A stretch of 64,000 nucleotides of DNA from Deltaproteobacteria bacterium (GCA_016209105.1 JACQWR010000007.1:62001-126000); one strand, 5' to 3'. Shown: positions 45,137 to 54,862, counted from the stretch's first letter. The notes: generated by a model from the letters alone, not told the origin. A program made the numbers and translations.

Positions 45137-48100
45137 CTACAGTGTTCTGCTGAATTCTTTCAGCCGTGCGATTTCAGATTTCAGTTCTTCAACCAGGAGA
45201 GAAACATCCTCCAGAACACCGCCACTGCCTCTGTTTTCTATGCGCAGGGCCGTGGAAAATATCTTTTTGGCGCTCAGATTTCCCGCCGCGCCTTTTATGC
45301 TGTGCGCATAACTTTGTATATTTTCTACGTCCCGCGCCTGCACCGCCTCTTCAAGCGCCTTTATCCTTCCTGGAACATAATTCAGGAAATCACCGATCAG
45401 TTCACGGTAAAACTCCCGGTCATCGCCGAATCTCAACATGGCGCTTTCCATATCAATAATTGCGTCAGAGGGACCCCCTTTATCCGGCTCCACCCTTGAG
45501 ACACTCGCCTCTTTCTGGCGCACGGGGACATCATCCACCCTCGCTCTAACCCATTTTCCCAAGACGCTGAACACTTCCCCCGGTTCCAGCGGCTTCGATA
45601 TATAATCATCCATCCCCGCCTCCAGGCAGCGGTCCTTGTCTTCCGACATCACGTTTGCCGTCATGGCAATGATGACCGACCGTCGCTTCCCGCCTTCTTT
45701 TTCACGAATCAGGCGAGTAGCTTCCACGCCATCCATCTCCGGCATCTGTACGTCCATTAAAATCAAATCATAATTATTTTGGCCAGCTGCTTCCACGGCA
45801 AGGAATCCGTTTTCCACCGCATCTACCCGGTAGCCTTCCTTCTTCAAGACTGCCACCGCCACCTTCTGGTTAATGGGATTGTCCTCCACCAGAAGAATCT
45901 TGATATTCTTGAGTTTTTCCTCCTGTACGGAATGACGAGTAACCACGATCTTCTCTCTTACGTTCCCCTTCCCGTCCCGGATGCTCATAACGGCGGCAAT
46001 GGCATCTAACAGGAATGACTGCCGGATGGGCTTCACCAGGTAGCCGTCGCATCCCAAATCGCGCAGATGAGACACTTCTCCGCGCCTCCCCACAGAGGTC
46101 AGGATGATAATGGGAATAGTGCTGATCTCCGGCGTATGCCTGATGATCATCGCCGTATGCTCTCCGTCCATCCCGGGCATCTGCATGTCGAGGAACAGAA
46201 TCTGGAAAGGATTGACCCCCATGCCGGCTTCCTTTAGGGTTCTGATTGCATCCGCTCCGCTATTTACCGCTTCCGCGTTGCAGCCGAACTTCTCCAGCAT
46301 CTTGACCAGAATGGTACTGTTCGTTTCGTTATCATCAACCACCAGCACGCGCACATTATTCATATCGGGCGGCGCTTTATCAGAAGAAATCTCTTCTTCG
46401 CCCTGCTTTTCAAACGTCGCAGAAAACCAGAAGCGGCTGCCTCGCCCGACTTCGCTTTCTACGCCGATCTCCCCGCCCATCATAGCGGCAAGATTTTTCG
46501 TGATGGATAATCCCAGCCCCGTGCCTCCGTAGAGTCTTGTTGTAGAACCATCGGCTTGGACAAAGGCATCAAATATGACATCCTGTTTGTCCCGGGGAAT
46601 CCCTATGCCCGTATCGCTAACAGAGAACAGAATCGTCGCACGATCTTCCCTTTCTTCCTGGAGTTCCGCCTGAATAACCACATCTCCCGTATGGGTAAAC
46701 TTCACGGCATTGCTGCCGAAATTCAGCAGCACCTGGCGGAGCCTTCCGGGATCACCCCTCAGCATGGACGGGACTTCCGGGCTGAGAAAACACTCCAGCT
46801 TCAGTCCTTTTGCAGACGCCTGGGGCGCCAGCGTGTCAATTACGCCCTCCACGGTCAGGCGCAGATTGAAATTGATAATCTCCAGCGATAACTTCCCCGC
46901 CTCTATCTTGGAAAAATCAAGGATGTCATTGATAATATCGAGCAGGGCGTTGGCGCTGCGCTGTATGGTTCCCAGGTAATCCCGTTGCTCTTCGCTTAAA
47001 TCCGTTTCCAAGGCAAGGGTTGTCATCCCGATGATGCCGTTCATGGGAGTCCGTATTTCGTGGCTCACATTGGCAAGAAACTCTGATTTGATCTTGTTTG
47101 ATTCTTCCGCGGCCCGGCGGGCTTCGATCAGTTCCTTCTCTGTCTTTTTCAGTTTGGTTATATCCTGCGCCACGCATACCACGCCCTGGAACGCATTGTG
47201 CCCATCCCACAGCATGGCGGCTGAAAAAAGCACCGGTATCTGCCTGCCGTTTTTTGCCAGGAATGTCTTTTCCATGTTACCGGAAAAATAGCCGTTCCAG
47301 ATATCTTCCTCCGCATTATCATCCGATGACTTACTCGCGACAAGCATCCCTATCTGCTGTCCGATCAGTTCCTTTTCCTCGTACTCCAGAAGCATGAGGG
47401 CTGCCTTATTGACTTTTATCATCTTGCCTTCCGGTGAAAGAACGACAAGCGCCTCCTGCATGCTGTCAATGATATTATCCACATAATCCCTGGAGACGGT
47501 GGTTGTTTGCAGCTCGTGCGCCATGCTGTTGAAACTGTCAATCAGTAATTGCACCTCTCCCGAAGTTTTTATATTAACCCTGTTGACGCGCTCCCCTCGG
47601 GCATGCCCGGTGACCGCCCGTGCAAGCTCCACGATCGGCATGGAAAAGTACTTCGACAGGTAGAAGACGACTAAAGAAACCAAGAAAAGAAAAAGGATAA
47701 AAACTACGAACAAAAATTTGAGAACCCATCTGGCATCTTTGAGCAACAGCGCGGAAGGGATGCTGATAGCCACTCTCAGGAGGCGCTGCCCCGGAATAAT
47801 AAACAGGTCTTGGTACATCAGCAGCCCGTTCTTTAACGCCTTAAATGCACGCTCTTCCTGATGCTCTCGGGACATGTAGGGACGGGGATCAAGCGTGGCC
47901 CTTGCCGTCTGAGGTTGTTTCAACACCTCTCCGTCCGGGGCAATGGCCCAGACGGGGTTCTCACCAAAAATCGTGGGTTTACCCAAATACGAGAGAAACT
48001 CTTTCAATCCCAAATCTATGATAAGAACGCCGCCGAATTTCCCGATATCGGGATCGGCCTTGGCAATACCCAGGGAAAAGATAAATTCCCCTCTCTTGTC

Positions 48101-48598
48101 CCGGTAAGGCCCCTCCGCCCGAATAGTTCCCGGCGCCGCGGATTCAAGCAGGCTGAACAGCTTGTTCTCCTTGAGGTTGCGACGTTCTCTTCCAATGCCT
48201 GCTCTATCAACGGTTATTCTTTCTCTCCCCAGGGGATCTACGAAATAGATGCGACGATAGTTTCCCTTATAACGGATTTGCTGCCGGAAAAGTCTTTCCA
48301 GTGACCTGGCGTGGATTTCCTTTTCAATCTGCGAAGACGTGATAAATTCATCGAGAAGAGGACTGGCTGCCAGCAATGTCAGTGATACGGCCAATCCCCG
48401 CTGCCATTCATCCACGAACTCGCGTTCCATGCTTTCAAATTGTTGGGAAATGCGCTCTCTGGTTTGCCGTTCAATGGACTCCCTGTTGAAAGAATAAAAA
48501 GTAAACACCAGTATGGCGCCAAAAACTATGATAACGCTCAAAAAAGTGGCGAGCAATCGGTGAAATATGGATAAGCCTTTGATATTATTTATCACCAT
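45137..48598 (-). CDS. Hybrid histidine kinase (sensor-HAMP-PAS, two receivers, HPt)
   Basis: The product is 1153 residues. Spans lie at about 17-38 and 292-314 around a Cache-like sensor. Next come HAMP (about 315-368), PAS (370-480) and HisKA (NVSHEIRTPMNG, His513). The ATPase has DTGIGIP and GTGLGLSIT. Receiver 1 has Asp804, receiver 2 Asp949, and the HPt has His1099 in SYAHSIKGAAGNL. The ATG at 48598 follows GAAGGAGGCAA and overlaps the preceding binding-protein gene by 14 bp. Same architecture as 25780-28923 except for the PAS domain. Its ligand is probably delivered by the two upstream binding proteins. Confidence 0.93.
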   Translation of the reverse strand: MVINNIKGLSIFHRLLATFLSVIIVFGAILVFTFYSFNRESIERQTRERISQQFESMEREFVDEWQRGLAVSLTLLAASPLLDEFITSSQIEKEIHARSLERLFRQQIRYKGNYRRIYFVDPLGRERITVDRAGIGRERRNLKENKLFSLLESAAPGTIRAEGPYRDKRGEFIFSLGIAKADPDIGKFGGVLIIDLGLKEFLSYLGKPTIFGENPVWAIAPDGEVLKQPQTARATLDPRPYMSREHQEERAFKALKNGLLMYQDLFIIPGQRLLRVAISIPSALLLKDARWVLKFLFVVFILFLFLVSLVVFYLSKYFSMPIVELARAVTGHARGERVNRVNIKTSGEVQLLIDSFNSMAHELQTTTVSRDYVDNIIDSMQEALVVLSPEGKMIKVNKAALMLLEYEEKELIGQQIGMLVASKSSDDNAEEDIWNGYFSGNMEKTFLAKNGRQIPVLFSAAMLWDGHNAFQGVVCVAQDITKLKKTEKELIEARRAAEESNKIKSEFLANVSHEIRTPMNGIIGMTTLALETDLSEEQRDYLGTIQRSANALLDIINDILDFSKIEAGKLSLEIINFNLRLTVEGVIDTLAPQASAKGLKLECFLSPEVPSMLRGDPGRLRQVLLNFGSNAVKFTHTGDVVIQAELQEEREDRATILFSVSDTGIGIPRDKQDVIFDAFVQADGSTTRLYGGTGLGLSITKNLAAMMGGEIGVESEVGRGSRFWFSATFEKQGEEEISSDKAPPDMNNVRVLVVDDNETNSTILVKMLEKFGCNAEAVNSGADAIRTLKEAGMGVNPFQILFLDMQMPGMDGEHTAMIIRHTPEISTIPIIILTSVGRRGEVSHLRDLGCDGYLVKPIRQSFLLDAIAAVMSIRDGKGNVREKIVVTRHSVQEEKLKNIKILLVEDNPINQKVAVAVLKKEGYRVDAVENGFLAVEAAGQNNYDLILMDVQMPEMDGVEATRLIREKEGGKRRSVIIAMTANVMSEDKDRCLEAGMDDYISKPLEPGEVFSVLGKWVRARVDDVPVRQKEASVSRVEPDKGGPSDAIIDMESAMLRFGDDREFYRELIGDFLNYVPGRIKALEEAVQARDVENIQSYAHSIKGAAGNLSAKKIFSTALRIENRGSGGVLEDVSLLVEELKSEIARLKEFSRTL

Positions 48599-49709
48599 TT
48601 GCCTCCTTCATAGGGGGCAATGACGTATCCGTGAATTCCTCTATACCAAACTCACGAGTAACCTTAATATTAAACATATGAGCCCTCTGTCTGTTTACCA
48701 TCCGGATGACGCGCTTTGGGGTACGGGGCCTGTAGGTGGCCGGTTCCGCCCCCTTGTCCAGAAGGTCATGGGCAATGACCGCCGCTTCAAAGCCTTGGTC
48801 GTATCCCGGATCCTCGACCCCGCAGAGCATGCCCTGTTTCACAAACTGGTGTTGCAGTCCCGTCTCCGGAATTTTTATGGACGAAAGGTACCACTCGGCC
48901 ACCTCTTCCAGCGACACGTAATTGCCGGAGCTGTCTTTGAGACCCGCATAATTGACCACAAAAAAGGCGTCCACTTTCTTCTGGAGTTCCAGGGCCTTCT
49001 TTTTCCAGATACCGTAATCATTCGTTGCCGCCGTTTCCACCAGTTTTACCGGCAGCGCGCCGGTACGGTCAAGATATTCTATCGCTTTGTAGTGTGATCG
49101 TGCGCCGGCGGAATCCCCCGAGAGAACGGCAAATGTCTTCACACCGGGCACAAGCTTCTTTAAAAAAAAGATGGCCTCGGCATACGTTCCCGTCTGATAG
49201 ACGCCAGTCACATTATGCCCCGGCTTTTCCATGCTGTCCACCAAGCCATACTTGAGCGGCGTATTGTTCAATCCCCAGAAGACGACGGGAATTTTCGTAT
49301 CCAGAAATTTTCCCCCCACATAACGGGCGGCCTCGTCGTCACCAAGGAAAATGAGGGTGGGGTTGAATGCCCGCGCAATAACGTAGATGCCTTTGGCCAT
49401 CGTCTCCATCTCCGCTTCGGAGCTTAGCCTCTTGGCATCCATCCAGAACTTATTCATCACCATCTTTGACGTCTCGACGGCGTCAATGTTCGTGAACGCT
49501 TCTACCTGGCGTTTATCGTCGAAATACCCGAACTTGAGCAGGGCGGCGCAAAGCCCCTTGTTGGTCTCCTTTGACCATGCATACCCCTTGTGATAGCTGC
49601 TGACGACGAGCAGCCGTATTTTACCGGACGTCTTCTTAACGGCCGCGTCTCCGGCCCCGGTCAGGAAAATGCCCATGAATGCGACAACGAGAACGATCTT
49701 TACCTTCAT
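48585..49709 (-). CDS. Periplasmic ABC-type substrate-binding-like protein, tandem copy 2
   Basis: The product is 374 residues with a signal peptide (MKVKIVLVVAFMGIFLTGAG). It shares with the next gene the blocks LLVVSSYHKGYAWS, LIFLGDDEAARYVG, IPVVFWGLNNTP, PGHNVTGVYQ and RTPKR. The ATG at 49709 is chosen because it aligns with the start of its paralogue; an ATG at 49721 is possible. It overlaps the kinase gene downstream by 14 bp, and no transporter genes follow. It probably binds a small ligand for the kinase. Confidence 0.82.
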   Translation of the reverse strand: MKVKIVLVVAFMGIFLTGAGDAAVKKTSGKIRLLVVSSYHKGYAWSKETNKGLCAALLKFGYFDDKRQVEAFTNIDAVETSKMVMNKFWMDAKRLSSEAEMETMAKGIYVIARAFNPTLIFLGDDEAARYVGGKFLDTKIPVVFWGLNNTPLKYGLVDSMEKPGHNVTGVYQTGTYAEAIFFLKKLVPGVKTFAVLSGDSAGARSHYKAIEYLDRTGALPVKLVETAATNDYGIWKKKALELQKKVDAFFVVNYAGLKDSSGNYVSLEEVAEWYLSSIKIPETGLQHQFVKQGMLCGVEDPGYDQGFEAAVIAHDLLDKGAEPATYRPRTPKRVIRMVNRQRAHMFNIKVTREFGIEEFTDTSLPPMKEANGDK

Positions 49710-49722
49710 GGTCTTTTCCATC

Positions 49723-50829
49723 CTATGGCCCCCGCGCCGGGAGAGCGCCGTTCGCATATTCCTCGATGCCCATGCGCTCCGTCAGAACAATGCCGAGCAT
49801 GCTTGCCCGCTCCCGGTTCACGAGGAGGGCGCCGCGCTTCGGCGTTCGGGTGGGAAAGGTTGCCGGGTTTTTGCCCTTCGTGAGGATTTCCTGTGCGATT
49901 TCTACGGCCTCATAGGCCTGGTTGTAACCGGAATCATCAGCGCCGCACAGCAGGCCGTGCCGCACGAAAAAGCCGAGAGTGGCTTCCGGAATCCTGATAT
50001 TTTCTCTGTACCATCTTGCCACTTCCGTATTGGCAATATGGTCGCCCTTTTCATTTTTCAATGCGGAATACTGCGCCACAAAAAAAGCATCCGCCCTGTT
50101 TTGCAGTTCCAGGGCCTTGCGTTGCCACTGTTCGTAACTGTTCGTCGTCACCGTCTCTGTCAGCTTCAAAGGAAGCGCGTTCTTGCGCGCGAGAAACTCC
50201 ACCCCCTTTTGGTGTGCTCTTCCCGAGGGCGAATCATCAGTCAGGATGGCAAAGGTTCTTGCCTCCGGAACCAGTTTCGTCAACAGTTGCATGCTTTCAA
50301 GGTAATAGCCCGATTGATACACGCCTGTCACATTGTGTCCCGGCCTCTCTGCCGTGTCTACCAGTCCATATTTTACGGGAGAATCATTGAATCCCCAGAA
50401 AACGACGGGAATGGCGGTATCAAGAAGCTGGCTGCCGATGTAGTTGCCGGCCTCATCATCACCGAGAAAAATAAGATGAGGACGAAACGTTCGTATCGCC
50501 GCGGTAATTTCTCCGGCAATCTTTGCCAGTTCCACACGTCCCGCTTTCCTTTTGGCGTCCATCCACATCTTTTTCACGATTACCCGGGGCGTCTCCACGT
50601 AATTGTCGGCGGTATATTTCTTGGCCTGTTCATCGCTGGCAAAATAACCGAATTTCCGCATGGCCTCGCAAAAACCTCGATTCGATTCCTGGCTCCAGAG
50701 ATAATCCTGGTGGTAGCTGCTGACGACCATGATCCGGGTCTTGCCGGGGCTTTTCTTTGCAGCTCCGTCACTGGTAGAAAGGGGAAAAATCCCCAGCAAC
50801 AACACCAGCACGACCGTACGTACCTTCAT
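49723..50829 (-). CDS. Periplasmic ABC-type substrate-binding-like protein, tandem copy 1
   Basis: The product is 368 residues from the ATG at 50829, behind TAAGGAGAAGACG. It has a signal peptide (MKVRTVVLVLLLGIFPL). It is a clear tandem duplicate of 48585-49709, with roughly half the residues shared by eye (MVVSSYHQDYLWS, LIFLGDDEAGNYIG, IPVVFWGFND, PGHNVTGVYQ, LLCGADDSGYNQAYEA). It leads a four-gene unit (binding protein, binding protein, hybrid kinase, REC-GGDEF). Divergence of the pair may broaden ligand range. Confidence 0.82.
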   Translation of the reverse strand: MKVRTVVLVLLLGIFPLSTSDGAAKKSPGKTRIMVVSSYHQDYLWSQESNRGFCEAMRKFGYFASDEQAKKYTADNYVETPRVIVKKMWMDAKRKAGRVELAKIAGEITAAIRTFRPHLIFLGDDEAGNYIGSQLLDTAIPVVFWGFNDSPVKYGLVDTAERPGHNVTGVYQSGYYLESMQLLTKLVPEARTFAILTDDSPSGRAHQKGVEFLARKNALPLKLTETVTTNSYEQWQRKALELQNRADAFFVAQYSALKNEKGDHIANTEVARWYRENIRIPEATLGFFVRHGLLCGADDSGYNQAYEAVEIAQEILTKGKNPATFPTRTPKRGALLVNRERASMLGIVLTERMGIEEYANGALPARGP

Positions 50830-51021
50830 CGTCTTCTCCTTACGGTGATTATTCGCGACCGCAGCATAGAAACCGGCTGCATGAACGGAGAGAATACCCG
50901 GCGGTGTTTCATCTTTTGTAATTTGCAATAATCTTTACCATTTTTTGTATTTTTCTGAAAACATTTTTATTATTCCTGAAGCGGATATCCGGACACCGTG
51001 CAACAGAGATTGATGAACGGT

Positions 51022-51050
51022 GAAGCTCCCCGCCCTTGAGGGCTTTTCTA
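51022..51050 (-). repeat. R1 fragment
   Basis: GAAGCTCCCCGCCCTTGAGG is followed by GCTTTTCTATTCCT, so only the outermost hairpin arm of a reversed R1 remains. Confidence 0.5.
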
Positions 51051-51140
51051 TTCCTCAAATTCGTGATAATGAAACATATCGTCCAAAACGAGAAAAACAT
51101 TAGGAAAGAAGTAAAATTTTGCCAAGAAAGGGGATAAACA

Positions 51141-51992
51141 ATGAATCTCCGTAAAGACGTTTCGGCGTGGCTGAAGAACCTGATCAAAGATTTTACCAAG
51201 ATCTCCCCGACAAACAGCCTGCGAAACGAAACGAACGAGAGGGCGTGGGACGAACCCCTCGTGGGATTTTCAAACGGCGATGATCCTCTTTACCGGGAAT
51301 ACAAAAGACATATCAGCGACCTTTACCTGACGCCCCTGGAGCTGTTCACCGAGGCCTTCCCGAAGGAAAAGATTTCCGATTCCGATCTGACGGTAATAAG
51401 CTGGATTCTCCCTCACACGGCCGTGATTAAAGCGGATAATCAGCAGGAGACAGCACTCCCTTCAGAGCGATGGGCCAGAGCGCGTTTCTACGGAGAAGAG
51501 TTTAACGTAGCGCTGCGCCGGCACGTTATTGCCGTTCTCCACGAGGCGGGATATCAAGCCCTTGCCCCCTCGTTTTCTCCCCTCTCCAAGGGCATCACGT
51601 CGGAACGCTACGGTCGCGCCTCTACCTGGTCGGAACGGCATGCCGCCTATGCCTCCGGTCTTGGCACCTTCGGATTGTGCGACGGGCTTATCACCGCCGC
51701 CGGCAAGGCCGTGCGCTGCGGGTCCGTCATTGCCCGGATAGAAATCCCGGCCACGACAAGACCCTACCGCGATCACCACGCCTACTGCCTCTTTTTTTCG
51801 GAAGGGACCTGCGGCGCCTGCATAGATCGCTGCCCGGTAGGGGCAATCGGCAAAACAGGGCATGACAAGGGAAAATGCAGCAAATATACCCGCTCGGTAA
51901 CGGCGGATTACATGAAATCACTCTTAGGGGTTGACAGCTACGCGTGCGGACTTTGTCAGACGGGCGTGCCGTGCGAGTCCCAGATCCCTTAA
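51141..51992 (+). CDS. QueG-like 4Fe-4S protein (epoxyqueuosine reductase-related)
   Basis: The product is 283 residues. The middle part (SERYGRASTWSERHAAYASG, LGTFGLCDGLITAAGKAVR) matches the corrinoid-binding core region of QueG and its relatives. A bacterial ferredoxin-type pair follows: CGACIDRCPVGAIG then a spaced Cys (GKCSKY), and CGLCQTGVPCESQIP. Two 4Fe-4S clusters are likely. It is shorter than QueG (about 350-380) and lacks the C-terminal HEAT repeats, so it may be one of the uncharacterised paralogues, not the tRNA enzyme. Its TAA stop lies on an R3 repeat border. Confidence 0.82.
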   Translation: MNLRKDVSAWLKNLIKDFTKISPTNSLRNETNERAWDEPLVGFSNGDDPLYREYKRHISDLYLTPLELFTEAFPKEKISDSDLTVISWILPHTAVIKADNQQETALPSERWARARFYGEEFNVALRRHVIAVLHEAGYQALAPSFSPLSKGITSERYGRASTWSERHAAYASGLGTFGLCDGLITAAGKAVRCGSVIARIEIPATTRPYRDHHAYCLFFSEGTCGACIDRCPVGAIGKTGHDKGKCSKYTRSVTADYMKSLLGVDSYACGLCQTGVPCESQIP

Positions 51993-52117
51993 CAGGCTGC
52001 TGAAAAATGCTCGTCTACAGCGTTCCCTCGTCCTTCGTCGCTGCGGCACCATCCCAAGTACGCCTCGCTCCTCAGCGCTTCGGAGGCCTTGTATCCGAGC
52101 ATTTTTGAGCAGCCTGG
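51991..52117. repeat. R3 inverted-repeat element, copy 2
   Basis: Terminal arms are AACAGGCTGCTGAAAAATGC and GCATTTTTGAGCAGCCTGG. The interior CCTCGTCCTTCGTC and AAGTACGCC blocks correspond to those in copy 1. It starts on the TAA stop of the preceding gene, as copy 1 does. Confidence 0.85.
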
Positions 52118-52173
52118 AACGTTTCTTTAGCAACAACTTTGAGAACCCCGGTAAATCCGCTCTTCATTAATTA

Positions 52174-52201
52174 TTGACACCATCACTCTCTTCTATTATA
52201 C
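52174..52201 (+). promoter_or_regulatory. Probable dedA promoter
   Basis: TTGACA (52174-52179) and TTATAC (52196-52201), 16 bp apart, 64 bp before the dedA start. Confidence 0.55.
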
Positions 52202-52265
52202 CGCAGCGTACCCTCGCTCATCTCAGTGCAGCAGGGGGCAGAAAATACGGCAGAAAGGCACTTTT

Positions 52266-52907
52266 ATGGAAATGATCGCAGATTTTATCGGCCTGTTTAT
52301 CCATCTGGATAAAAACCTGACACTGCTTATCGGAACCTTTGGCGCCTGGACCTATGTAATTATTTTTCTCATTATATTCTGTGAGACCGGTCTGGTGGTC
52401 ACGCCCTTTTTGCCCGGTGATTCCCTTCTCTTTGCCCTGGGAACGTTTGCCGCAATAGGGGCCCTGGAACTGGAACTGTTGCTCGTTACCCTTACCATCG
52501 CAGCGGTGGCCGGAGACGCGGTCAATTACGTTGCGGGTCATATCCTGGGGCCCCGGATCTTTCGCGGGGAAAACGTCCGCTTTCTGAAAAGGGAATACCT
52601 CGACCGCACCCATAAATTCTACGAAAAATATGGCGGGAAAACTATTTTCCTGGCGCGCTTCGTCCCCATCATCCGTACCTTTGCGCCTTTTGTGGCCGGC
52701 ATCGGCAGTATGACCTATTGGCGTTTTGCCTGCTATAATGTCCTGGGCGGCATCACCTGGATCACGGTTTTTATCCTCGGCGGATACTACTTCGGAAGCT
52801 TGCCTTTCGTAAAACAGAACTTTACCCTCATAATCATTGCTATTATTATTATTTCCATACTCCCAGGCGTGATAGAAATTATACGGCAGCGAGCGCAATC
52901 TTCGTGA
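52266..52907 (+). CDS. DedA family membrane protein
   Basis: The product is 213 residues. ETGLVVTPFLPGDSLLFALG is the DedA signature with the Glu and the PxLPGD loop, and RFVPIIRTFAPFVAGIGSM holds the second conserved arginine motif. About four to five hydrophobic segments are seen. DedA proteins are undecaprenyl-phosphate or phospholipid flippases needed for envelope and pH homeostasis. The final residues RQRAQSS are encoded by DNA resembling the left part of an R2 repeat, and a fuller R2 copy starts at the stop codon. Confidence 0.93.
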   Translation: MEMIADFIGLFIHLDKNLTLLIGTFGAWTYVIIFLIIFCETGLVVTPFLPGDSLLFALGTFAAIGALELELLLVTLTIAAVAGDAVNYVAGHILGPRIFRGENVRFLKREYLDRTHKFYEKYGGKTIFLARFVPIIRTFAPFVAGIGSMTYWRFACYNVLGGITWITVFILGGYYFGSLPFVKQNFTLIIIAIIIISILPGVIEIIRQRAQSS

Positions 52908-53017
52908 ATTCGGTAACGAGCGCATTCCCCGTAGCTTGCTCAAGGGGTAAGCGAGCGAATGCTGAACGATACCGTTCCTTAAGGAATCGAAGATTCGCAG
53001 AGACTTGTTCAAGGAGA
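52906..53017 (+). repeat. R2 palindromic repeat
   Basis: It begins GAATTCGGTAACGAGCGCAT within the dedA stop codon, keeps CCCCGTAGCTTGCTCAAGGGG, AAGCGAGCGAATGCTGAA and TTCCTTAAGGAATCGAAGAT, and ends near CAAGGAGAACTCC. The second hairpin is degraded compared with the copy at 24480. Confidence 0.8.
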
Positions 53018-53051
53018 ACTCCAACACTCAAGGTAAGGAGGGGAGAAGCGG

Positions 53052-54860
53052 ATGATTGAACAGCCATCGTCTCTGGAAGCCCTCGTGGAACAACTCGCCG
53101 CACAGGTAGAGGCGCTGACCGCGAAGGTGGACAAGCTTTCGGCGCGCGTGGATGGTTGCGGTGTCGGATCGGCCATGGATGGAACCCCGCCCCGGGGGGA
53201 TGAATTACCCAACGCATCGGAAGAATTGCTCTCCTGGGTGGGAAAGTCCTCGTTCCTCCAGCGCCTCTCGACTCTCTGTTTTCTGCTGGTCGTAGCCCTG
53301 ATACTGCGTACGGTCACCGACAACGGCATGATCAACCTTCAGCTCGGCGCCATCATCGGCATGGGCTACGCCGTCACCCTGATGTTCATGGGCTGGCGCC
53401 GGTACCGGAGATCGAACCCCCTGGCCCCCATATTCACCGTCTGCGGAACCGTTCTCATGTTTACCATCGTCGTGGAAGCACACACCCACTTCGAAGCCCT
53501 TCCCTCCGTCCCGGCTTATATCCTCCTGATGCTGACCGGTTTCGGGGCAGCCGTTATCAGCTATGTCCATCGGGTGCCGGCCCCGGTTGCCGTGGGCAAC
53601 CTCGGCATGTGCCTGGCGGGGGCGGCGATTGACTATCCCTCTCCCTTTTTCCCCCACCTGGGGATCGTGCTCTTAACGGCAAACCTGCTGGGTTACTTTG
53701 CCGCACGGGCATACCGGTATTCCTGGCTCCGTTGGATATTGCTCCTGGTAACCCTGTTTATGATCCACCTGTGGGGCATCAAACTGGGAATGACGCTGCT
53801 CGGCGGCGACAAGCCGGCAGGGACACTGGCGCCGGCTTGGTTCATTCCGCTGCTGACCATTTTTACCATAACCTACCTGGTCACGGGATTCTACGGCATC
53901 GTTCGCAGCCTTCCTGGAAGGATACACAAATTTGAACTTGCGCTGCCCGCCATAAATGTGGCCTGGGCTTTCGTATTAGCCCGATACGTGGTCACCGCCC
54001 TGGGCGGCAGCAATATCCTGCTTGGCCTCATCGGCGTCATTGTCGGAGCGGGACACCTAACGGCCTCAACGCGGCTCGCCCGACTGGACCCGAAAGGAGC
54101 GCGGGGAACCAATGCCTTCGTCTTTGCGGGCGTCGTGTTGCTGGCGCTCGCCCTGCCCGCCGCAATGGACGGCATTTTGCTCTCTCTTCCGCTCCTGGCG
54201 GCGGTTGCGCTCTGGATCGTCCGGATGTCGGAGAAGTGGCGCAGCGGCAGCGTCCGCCTGACGGCCTACCTCCTGCAGATCTATGCGAGCGTGGCGCTCG
54301 CGGTGGCGCTGCTCGGACAGGAAACGCCTTCCTCTTTTCTGACAAGCACGGTGTCGGCTGGCGGTCTTGCCTGTCTGGGGCTGCTGCAATACAAGTGGTG
54401 CCGCAGCCATAAACCGCCCGAAGAGTCGTCCTTTTTCTCCCGGATAGATGGAGAGGACTACAGCGCCGTTCTCGTTTTACTGGCGGCCCTCATGAGCGCA
54501 TTTTTCATGCTCCGGGTCATTGACTACCAGGTTCTGGCAATGTCACTCGCCCCGGCCGACCTGAACAATGCCTTCCGCTGCAGCCAGTCGGCCATTATCA
54601 ACATATCCGCCGCCGTGCTCATGTTTTTCGCCCTGGCTCACCGCAACCGGGAAGTGCGCAACGTGGCCGTTCTGGTGACGGTTATCGGCGCGATCAAGGT
54701 TTTCCTCTATGACCTGATCGGCGCGCACGGCATGCCGCTCGTCATCAGCGTCTTGTCTTTCGGCTTGGCAACGGCTGTGGAATCGGTAATCCTGGGACGC
54801 TGGCAGCATCTGCTACCGGCGCCGCAGGAACAAGCGCCCGGCGCGACGCGGGCGGAATAA
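53052..54860 (+). CDS. Large multi-span membrane protein, DUF2339-like
   Basis: The product is 602 residues. Residues 1-37 form a short coiled-coil (LEALVEQLAAQVEALTAKV). A hydrophilic linker follows, and from about residue 72 some 16 hydrophobic spans fill the rest. This coiled-coil plus polytopic layout fits the DUF2339 predicted membrane proteins. No catalytic motif is visible and the function is unknown. The start follows AAGGAGGGGAGAAGCGG. It is transcribed towards, and converges with, the truncated integrase. Confidence 0.8.
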   Translation: MIEQPSSLEALVEQLAAQVEALTAKVDKLSARVDGCGVGSAMDGTPPRGDELPNASEELLSWVGKSSFLQRLSTLCFLLVVALILRTVTDNGMINLQLGAIIGMGYAVTLMFMGWRRYRRSNPLAPIFTVCGTVLMFTIVVEAHTHFEALPSVPAYILLMLTGFGAAVISYVHRVPAPVAVGNLGMCLAGAAIDYPSPFFPHLGIVLLTANLLGYFAARAYRYSWLRWILLLVTLFMIHLWGIKLGMTLLGGDKPAGTLAPAWFIPLLTIFTITYLVTGFYGIVRSLPGRIHKFELALPAINVAWAFVLARYVVTALGGSNILLGLIGVIVGAGHLTASTRLARLDPKGARGTNAFVFAGVVLLALALPAAMDGILLSLPLLAAVALWIVRMSEKWRSGSVRLTAYLLQIYASVALAVALLGQETPSSFLTSTVSAGGLACLGLLQYKWCRSHKPPEESSFFSRIDGEDYSAVLVLLAALMSAFFMLRVIDYQVLAMSLAPADLNNAFRCSQSAIINISAAVLMFFALAHRNREVRNVAVLVTVIGAIKVFLYDLIGAHGMPLVISVLSFGLATAVESVILGRWQHLLPAPQEQAPGATRAE

Positions 54861-54862
54861 AA

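Noticed and set aside
49669-50931. Open frame of 420 codons on the plus strand
   Set aside because: Antisense to the binding protein at 49723-50829, which has a signal peptide and a conserved paralogue.
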